Source: Dasypus novemcinctus (taxonomy: Eukaryota > Chordata > Mammalia > Cingulata > Dasypodidae). From it: DNA of 64,000 nt. The notes beneath the pieces are model-generated. The model had not been told where the DNA came from. It did no database searches and saw only the letters and a program-made list of their open reading frames with translations. Positions 57,551 through 64,000 of this stretch are shown here, in pieces (the first letter of the stretch is position 1; each line of letters starts with the position of its first letter). The stretch covers positions 60,527,087-60,591,086 of the forward strand of contig NC_080678.1 of NCBI RefSeq assembly GCF_030445035.2, read 5' to 3'. The position numbers were made by a program, and so were the translations under genes.

Positions 57551-58934
57551 CTTTGGGAGGTTTTTGATGACTATTTTAATCTCTTCAGTTGTCTTTGGTT
57601 TGTTGAGGCCCTCTGTTTCTTCTAAAGTCAGTGTAGGTGATTCGTGTGTTCCCAGGAATTTGTCCATCTCTTCTGCATTTTCTAGTTTTTTGGCATACAG
57701 TTGTTTGTAGTATCCTCTTATGAGTGCTCTTATTTCTATGGGATCAGTGGTAATGTCCTCCCTCTCATTTCTGATTTTTTCATTTGTGTCTTCTTTCTTT
57801 TTTTCTTTGTCAGTCTAACTAAGGGTTTGTCAACTTTGCTGATCTTCTCAAATAACCAACTTTTGATTTTGTTGGTTCTTTCTATTCATTTTTTGTTCTT
57901 GATTTTCTTGATTTCTGCTTTGATCTTTACTATTTCCTTTGACTTGATTTGGGGTTCATTTGCTATTCTTTTTTCAGTTCTTCTGTGTGTACAGTTAGAT
58001 TTTCAATTTTAGCTCTTTTCTTCTTTTTTAATATAAGCATTAAGGGCTATAAATTTCCCTCTCAGCACTGCCTTTACAATGTCCTATAGGATTTGATAAG
58101 TTGTGTTCTCATTTTCATTTGTCTCAAGATATTTGCTGAATTCTCTTGCAATTTCTTCTTTGACTCACAGGTTGTTTAATAGTGTGTTGTTTAATTTCCA
58201 TATATTTATGAGTTTCTCCTTTACTCCTGTTATGATCAGAGAAAGTGTTCTGTATAATTTCATCCTTTTTAAATTTATTGAGATTTGTCTTATGGCACCA
58301 CATATGGTCTATCTTGGAGAAGGATCCATGAGCACTTGAAAAGAATGTTTATCCTGCTGTTTTGGGGTACAAAGTTATATAGATATCTGTTAGGTCTAGT
58401 TCATTTATCATATTTATCCTCTCTCCAGATATTCTATACAATGCTGAGAGTGGTATGTTGAAGTCTCTAACTATTATTGTTGAGATATCTATTTCTCCCT
58501 TTAGCTTTGCCAGTGTGTGCCTCACATATCTTGGGGCACTAAGGTTAGGTGTGTAAATATTTATAATAGTTGTTTCTTCTTGTTGAATTGCCCCTTTATT
58601 AATATATAATGACCTTATTCATTCCTTAAATCAGTTTTACCTTTAAAATCTATTTTGCCCAATATTAATGTTGCTACTCCAGTTCTATTTTGGTTACTAT
58701 TTGCGTTGAATATCTTTCTCCAACCTTTCACTTCTAGCCTGGTTGTGTCCTTAGGTCTGAGTTGAGTCTCTTGTAGAAACCATAGATGGGTCATAATTTT
58801 TAGCCCATTCAATTACTATCACTGTATGTCTTTTTATTGGTGAGTTCACACCATTAACATTCAATGCTATAATTGTAAAGGCATTACTTACTTCATCCAT
58901 TTTGACATTTGGTTTTCAGTTGTCATATCATACT

Positions 58935-59057
58935 ATAGTCTATTTTTTTCTTTATTTCTTTTTTTCTTTATTTCTTTATTTCTTTCTAATATTCTTCATT
59001 TTCTTTTTTTCTTTATTTCTTTATTTCTTTATTTCTTTCTAATATTCTTCATTTTCT
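58935..59057. repeat. TTTC/TTTA pyrimidine microsatellite with a tandem copy
   Basis: A CTTTATTT-type run followed by CTTTCTAATATTCTTCATTT occurs twice (about 58959-59003 and 59004-59057), in the inter-ORF/ORF1 region of the L1. Confidence 0.8.
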
Positions 59058-59337
59058 ACAGTCTTCTCCAAGTCTCTCACCCTTGTTTTGTCCTTTCCAG
59101 CTGCAGCACACCCTTGAGTATTTCTTGTAATTCTGGTCTTTTGCTACATATTCTATCAGGTTTTTTTGTTGTTGTTGTTTTGTTTTGTTTTGTTTGTCTG
59201 TGAAGACTTTTAACTCACCCTCACTTTTAAAGGAGAATGTTGCCAGATACAGAATTCTTTACTGGAAGTTTTTCTCTTTCAATATCTAAAGTATATCATA
59301 CGACTTTCTTCTCTCTTCCATGGTTTCTGATGAGAGG

Positions 59338-59616
59338 TCAGCACATAATCTTACTATCATTCCCTTGTATGTGATGCTTTGCTTTTCTCTTTCTGCTTTC
59401 TAAATCTTCTCTTTGCCTCTGATATTTGTCATTCTGAAGAGTAGGTCTATTCATGTTTATTCTGTTTGGGGTGCATTGTCCTTCTTGGACATAGATATTT
59501 ATGTCTTTCGTAAGAGCAGGGAAGTTTTCAAACATTATTTCCTCAAATATTCTTTCTGTTCCTTTTCCATTTTCTTCACCTTCTGGAATGCCAGTCATGT
59601 ATAAATATTTTTCCAT
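59338..59616 (-). pseudogene. L1 ORF1 fragment, RRM part
   Basis: A 92-residue open stretch: GIPEGEENGKGTERIFEEIM, FENFPALTKDINIYVQEGQ and a CTPNRINMNRP block correspond to the ORF1p RRM. A frameshift then moves the ADLSSETMEERRK and ILKEKNFQ part into another frame. Confidence 0.85.
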
Positions 59617-59858
59617 TCTCTTTTCTTTTTTTTCCCTCTCTTTTCTAGTTCAGATGTTCTGTCTTCCAAATTACTAATTCTGTCTTCAAGCATTTCAAAT
59701 CTGCTCTTATATGCCTCTAAAATATTTTTAATCTTATCCATCATGTCTTTCATTCCCATAAATTCAGGTACTTTTCTTTGTAAGCTTTCAAATTCTTCTT
59801 TTAGCTTATGCAGTGTCTTCTTAACATCCTTTATTTCTTTAGTCATATTTTCTTTCAA
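59595..59858 (-). pseudogene. L1 ORF1 fragment, coiled coil
   Basis: An 87-residue open stretch rich in Glu/Lys heptads (KEIKDVKKTLHKLKEEFESL; RFEMLEDRISNLEDRTSELE), the trimerising coiled coil of ORF1p, ending at the start of the RRM. It overlaps the next fragment by 22 bases in another frame, so a frameshift separates coiled coil and RRM. Confidence 0.88.
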
Positions 59859-59911
59859 TTCTTTAAAATGATTCAGAAGAGTTGGATAATTATCATGAAT
59901 GGTCTCAAATT

Positions 59912-60136
59912 CTAAATCGCTGCAGGATATTTGGTTTGTTCCTTTGGCTGAGCCATTTCTTCCTGTCCTCTAGTATGGCTTGTAATTTTTTGGTGATTTT
60001 TAGGCATCTGATATATTGGTGTATTTACTCTGATGGCAAATTTCTCTCTCTTGGCTATTGTCATTATTTTTTCACAGCTCTTCGATATTTGATTCAACTT
60101 TTCCTGTCTTTGAAATTGCCCTGCTAAAGTTACCAA
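59912..60136 (-). pseudogene. L1 ORF1 N-terminal fragment (probable)
   Basis: A 74-residue open stretch directly upstream of the coiled coil. It is basic and polar with no strong motif; its position is what suggests the ORF1 N-terminus. Confidence 0.5.
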
Positions 60137-60694
60137 AAACCATGCCAGGGATTTGCTAATGGGGTGCAGACATTCTCCCAGGAGTTGGGTAAAAAGATCT
60201 CTAAAAGCAGCTTTTTTTCATGTAATTTCCAGACATACCAGCAGATGAAGCTTGTAGGCACACCTTCCCACAAAGGTGTATTACTCTTGGTGTTCCTTTG
60301 TATTTGTGTGGCCAGAGCAGAGATTCAGTGGACTGTGCTGCTGAATTCACTGAAGAAAATCCCCCTGGCTCCCACTCCCTTTTCCCTTATAACAGCTTTC
60401 AGGGAGAAAGACATTTGCTACCCTATCAGTCAGCATCAAATGGACTGTGATTTTACAGCAGCTGAATATTTTGGGGGTGTTTTCCCAGCCATATAGAGGT
60501 TATTAACTCATAGTTTGCTGTTTCAGCTTCTTCCTCTCTTTGCCCCTCAACCTCCTGAGAATTGTGAAGTTCTGTCCTTGTCTACTCAACCCCAAAGCAG
60601 GTCCCTTTGGCAGCTTTAGACTCTTTCTCCATTGCTTTTGTGAAGTTGCTGACCCTTAACTGCTAATCCAATGCCATGTTCCCAAAATTCCTTG

Positions 60695-60950
60695 TGATTT
60701 TTTTCTCTCACTGACTCTTGACTCATCTGCATCCCTCTTCCACATTTGAAGGACTCTTGTGACTACACTGGACCTACCTGGCTTATCCAGAATAATCTCC
60801 ATAATTTAATTTTTTCTAATTAATAATCTTAATTCCACCTTGCCATCTAATATAACATATTCCCAGTTTCTCAGGATTGGGATATTGACATTTCTGGGGA
60901 CCATTACTCTGCCTAACAAAGTAACTATTAGAAAAGTCTAGAATGTCACA
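60695..60950 (-). mobile_element. MLT1-type LTR fragment
   Basis: The plus strand reads the reverse of MLT1 5' text: GACTCTTGTGACTACACTGG, CTTATCCAGAATAATCTCC, a CACCTTGCCATCTAATATAA block and GGGGACCATTACTCTGCC. It abuts the 5' end of the 54-60.7 kb L1. Confidence 0.65.
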
Positions 60951-61072
60951 TACGAACTCACATATTTTCCCAGTCTGATACTAGCTAGAAGTTAACTATA
61001 TTGAATTAAACATGTTTCTCTTATACCTGCTAACATTTTACATTCCTATTGTCATTTGAAAATAATAATCCT

Positions 61073-61777
61073 TTTTTTCTTAACAAATCAATTTTATTAG
61101 TACATATTAATAAAGCATAAATCCATCCAAACGATACAGTCAATGGTATTTGGGGTAATCACATATTTGTGCATTCATCACTGCAATCATTCTTAGAGCA
61201 CTTTCATTATTTCAATAATAATAAACAAACTCATCACCTATCAATCTCTCTATACATTCCCTGTCATACATTGCTATTCTTTTTCCTTCTCTCTAGTATA
61301 TTTGTATTTATATTTTGTAAAAATAAATCTTACATATGTAATATCACCCATATTTGTATTATACATGAGGTTTTACTATCTTAAAGAGTCCTATGTTTTA
61401 GCTTTTAGCTTTCCTTCTAGTAATATACGTGACCTTAAACTTTCCCTTTCAAGCACTCTCATATCTTATATCCATATAATAGTACTGCTAGTCACAAACA
61501 CCATATGCTTTCACCATTTCTATTCCTTTCCAAAGATTTCCAAACAACCTCTTACCAATTTTGTACCCTTAGCTTCACCATTCGCTACCCTCCTTCTATT
61601 TTTCTGGTGACCTATATTCTAATTATTAACTCCATGAGTTTGCACAGTATAATATTTAGTTCGTAACAGCATAATCATACAGTATTTTTCCTTTTGTGTC
61701 TGGCTTGCTTCATTCAACATAATGTCCTCCAGCTTCATCCATGTTGTCATATGTTTCACAACTTCATTTCTTATGGA
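61073..61777 (-). mobile_element. 5'-truncated L1 (3' UTR and ORF2 end)
   Basis: It starts with a T-run (61073-61079) and AATCAATTTTATTAGTACAT, the reverse of the L1 tip at 40876-41056. It runs through about 590 bases of 3' UTR and ends in ORF2 C-terminal sequence (61680-61777, same text as 54120-54210). This UTR type belongs to the same subfamily as the 54-60.7 kb L1. Confidence 0.8.
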
Positions 61778-62894
61778 GAAATGAATATTCTAATTGGAAA
61801 AGATTGAAGATAAAGAGTAATTTGTAGAGTATGCAAATCATCTGCTAGTTAGGAAATCTCTTAGTAATAAATTTACATATCAAAATAGTGTTAAAGTAGT
61901 TGAACTTTTAAGAACTACTATGTATTTCCCTAAAAGTTTGAAAGGTTTCTATTACAGCAATAGTGTATTTCAAAACATTAATTGAGCAAACAATAGGTAT
62001 ACTGGTATAAAACCTAGAAATGAATGGGATGAAATGAATATGAAGAAAAATTTATGCTGTGAGAAAAAAAATATCCTGAGTTGAGAGCTATTGTGGAACT
62101 TTCATTTATCTTTTGAGTGAATTGATTGAAACCTATCATCGAGATAGTGAGGGGGAGGTTTAAAAAGTTTATGTTATAGGGAATAACCTCCAGCCCTTTT
62201 ATGAAGATGGAGTAGGACAAACATAAAAATACAATTTCTCTCTGTGTATTAAACCTATGAAGAAACTCCATAAATATTCAGCTCTCAAAACTACATGTGG
62301 AATCATAATTTCTATAGTAAAGTCGTGGGAAGAAATATTTACATATTTGATTCATGGGAGAAGAAAATGATCATAAAGATCAAAATGTGTTTTCTATTTT
62401 CAAACTACATTAGTTATATTATCATGTGAAAAGAGAATGGAAAGGAAGATATCATTATCATCCTCAATATAGACAAAGAAACTAAAGTCAGAAAAGCTTA
62501 AGTAGCCTGCCTGTGGTCACACATGCTTTGCCTGAGGCAGAATATGCATTAAAACCCCATGTTTTTGTTTTTCAGGGTGGTGTTTATAATTCATTTCTTT
62601 TTTGGAGGAATTCTTGTGAGATTGACAACGTTGAAGTTTATAACAGGTGAATTAGTAATTGGATTCATATTGATTTTGTTTTTTTCCCCTATTGAATGAC
62701 ATAATTTTAAAATGAAAAGACACAATAGATTTTCAGAATTAAAAAAGAAAAATCTATTGGGAAAAATACCAGTGCATGAAATGCATGTTCTTTATTTTAT
62801 AAATTTTGCAAACATTTGCATGTATTCATTCATAACTGTTCAAAGGTTTACTTAAAACATGTTTGTTATGAAATTTATTATATTCATTTTTTCC
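61778..62894. other. Single-copy AT-rich DNA with a MIR
   Basis: A reverse MIR core lies at about 62440-62560 (AGACAAAGAAACTAAAGTC, then CCTGCCTGTGGTCACAC). The rest is not recognised. Confidence 0.5.
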
Positions 62895-63225
62895 TACTGT
62901 AAACAATTACCATAAACTTAGGGGTTTAAAACAACACAAATTCATTACCTCACAATTCTGTGGATCAGAAGTCTTTATACAGTGTTGCTCAGCAGAGTTG
63001 ATCCTCTTTTAATGTCTCACGAGATGGAAGTCAGGCTCCTCCCATAGTCTTCACCACCTCAGTATAGTGTATCTCCAATATTCCAGTTACTTAAGGCCAA
63101 ATTTTTGAAAGCTTTTTTTTTCCTTCTATATTTCTCACACCCTAAATAAAATTCATCAGCAAATCTTTCAATTCTGTTTTCAAAATATAGCCAGGATCTG
63201 GCATCTCTGTACTATCTCCACTTCT
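62895..63225 (-). mobile_element. Old MLT/MaLR-like LTR fragment
   Basis: The plus strand shows ACAATTACCATAAACTTAG, GTTTAAAACAACACAAATTC and CCTCACAATTCTGTGGATC, the reverse of a common mammalian LTR 3' end. From about 63110 (ATTCATCAGCAAATCTTTC, CAAAATATAGCCAGGATCTG) it resembles another old repeat that I cannot name. Confidence 0.45.
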
Positions 63226-64000
63226 CAAGTTTAAGAAACTTTATATCATTCTCCTAACCTCTCCTATATGCTCTCAGATTCTCTATGGATAACATGGCTG
63301 ATTGTTTCAGGAAAGACACATCTGGACCCAATTTTCATTTCATTATTTTGCAGAGAAGAAGAGTAGTTAAGTTACAGTGAAATTGTAACCTTTCTCGGCA
63401 TTCACAGTGGCACTAATTGTGCAGAAAGGAAAGAAGAAAAAATAAAGAGATGGAGAATTCAGACCTAATAACAACATTTCAAGCCTTTCATGTTTAGGCT
63501 TGGAGATTTTTAATGCAGGATCATATCCATTCCCAAGAAGCATAAGTTCCTGGGGAAAATATAGTCTTTTCACTGCAGAATAGGAACTCATAAGGAAGAT
63601 TCAGTTTAGTCTTGGAATTACTGACTCTGGGAAAGTCAAAGTGTTTGGATAGAAAACACAAACCATATATTCTAACTCCCTCTGCTACATGTGGAACCAT
63701 TGTAACTAGCTGAATGGAGGAATTTGCTCCAGGTGATGGTTACAGTAGGTGTGGTTTCTAATATACTCCATTCTGACCGTTTAAAGTATTTGTGGGTCAG
63801 TTTTGTGTGGTCTTTTCAATGTTTAGAGCCCTTTTATGTCATTCATTATCTTTTGATTTATTCATTCAGCAGTTACTAATTGATGGTACATGATATTCTG
63901 CTAGTTTCTAATGAATACCTGAGGGAAATAAAATCCATGAAGCTTTTATATGTACCTCCTTTATAAATCCTCTTTCTTTCTGTACTCCACATATCTATTG
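63226..64000. other. Single-copy DNA
   Basis: No gene recognised. A TTTATTCATTCAGCAGTTACT stretch near 63858 looks like a decayed old repeat, too short to assign. Confidence 0.35.

Larger units (their letters stand above)
53945..60690 (-). mobile_element. Nearly complete, decayed L1 with two SINE insertions
   Basis: From left to right: a short 3' UTR (about 53945-54105), ORF2 (54106 to about 59100, interrupted by SINEs at 55317-55732 and 56913-57550), ORF1 in three frames (59338-60136) and a 5'-UTR-like part to about 60690. Removing the two SINEs leaves about 5.7 kb, close to a full L1. The ORF2 C-terminus, RT and endonuclease blocks are all present but frameshifted. Ends are approximate and no TSD was seen. 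Confidence 0.82.

Overview
The window is gene-poor, repeat-saturated mammalian nuclear DNA, most likely from an armadillo (Xenarthra, probably Dasypus). The best lineage marker is a set of tRNA-derived SINEs that match the armadillo DAS family as I remember it. They sit among L1 elements with a very long 3' UTR, ERVL-MaLR-type LTRs, and ancient MIR, L2, MLT1 and L1M remnants. I find no intact protein-coding gene and no functional RNA gene. All longer open frames are L1 ORF1/ORF2 pieces, SINE or LTR read-through, or chance.

Layout. 1-6.5 kb: the end of a MaLR-like LTR, then mostly single-copy AT-rich DNA with MIR, L2 and L1M fragments. 6.5-17.5 kb: a nested block. A minus-strand L1 with a U6 snRNA copy fused to its 5' end holds three later insertions: a twin-primed (5'-inverted) L1 with an 11-bp target-site duplication (TSD), a twin-primed L1 made only of 3'-UTR sequence, and a DAS SINE with a 14-bp TSD. 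17.5-20.7 kb: solo LTRs and MIR/L2 remnants. 20.7-26.6 kb: a SUMO2 processed pseudogene on the minus strand, split in its 3' UTR by a plus-strand L1 with a perfect 13-bp TSD; that L1 carries a further nested L1 3' end. 29.2-34.0 kb: another minus-strand 5'-inverted L1. It contains an insertion made of two templates in opposite orientation, a reverse-transcribed mRNA 3' end and an L1 3' end, inside one 13-bp TSD. 34-43 kb: MIRs, an ERV LTR, MaLR-like LTRs, a tandem duplication and an MLT1 LTR. 43.4-51.2 kb and 53.9-60.7 kb: two nearly complete but decayed minus-strand L1s, interrupted by an LTR with a 5-bp TSD and three tRNA-derived SINEs with TSDs. 61-64 kb: a truncated L1 and old repeats.

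The elements do not form a pathway. The value of the window is as a record of target-primed reverse transcription (TPRT): TSDs give a readable relative chronology, and several insertions show template switching or second-strand priming. Coordinates of repeat ends are by eye; those marked approximate could move by tens of bases. Family names come from recognition of the sequence, not from a database search.
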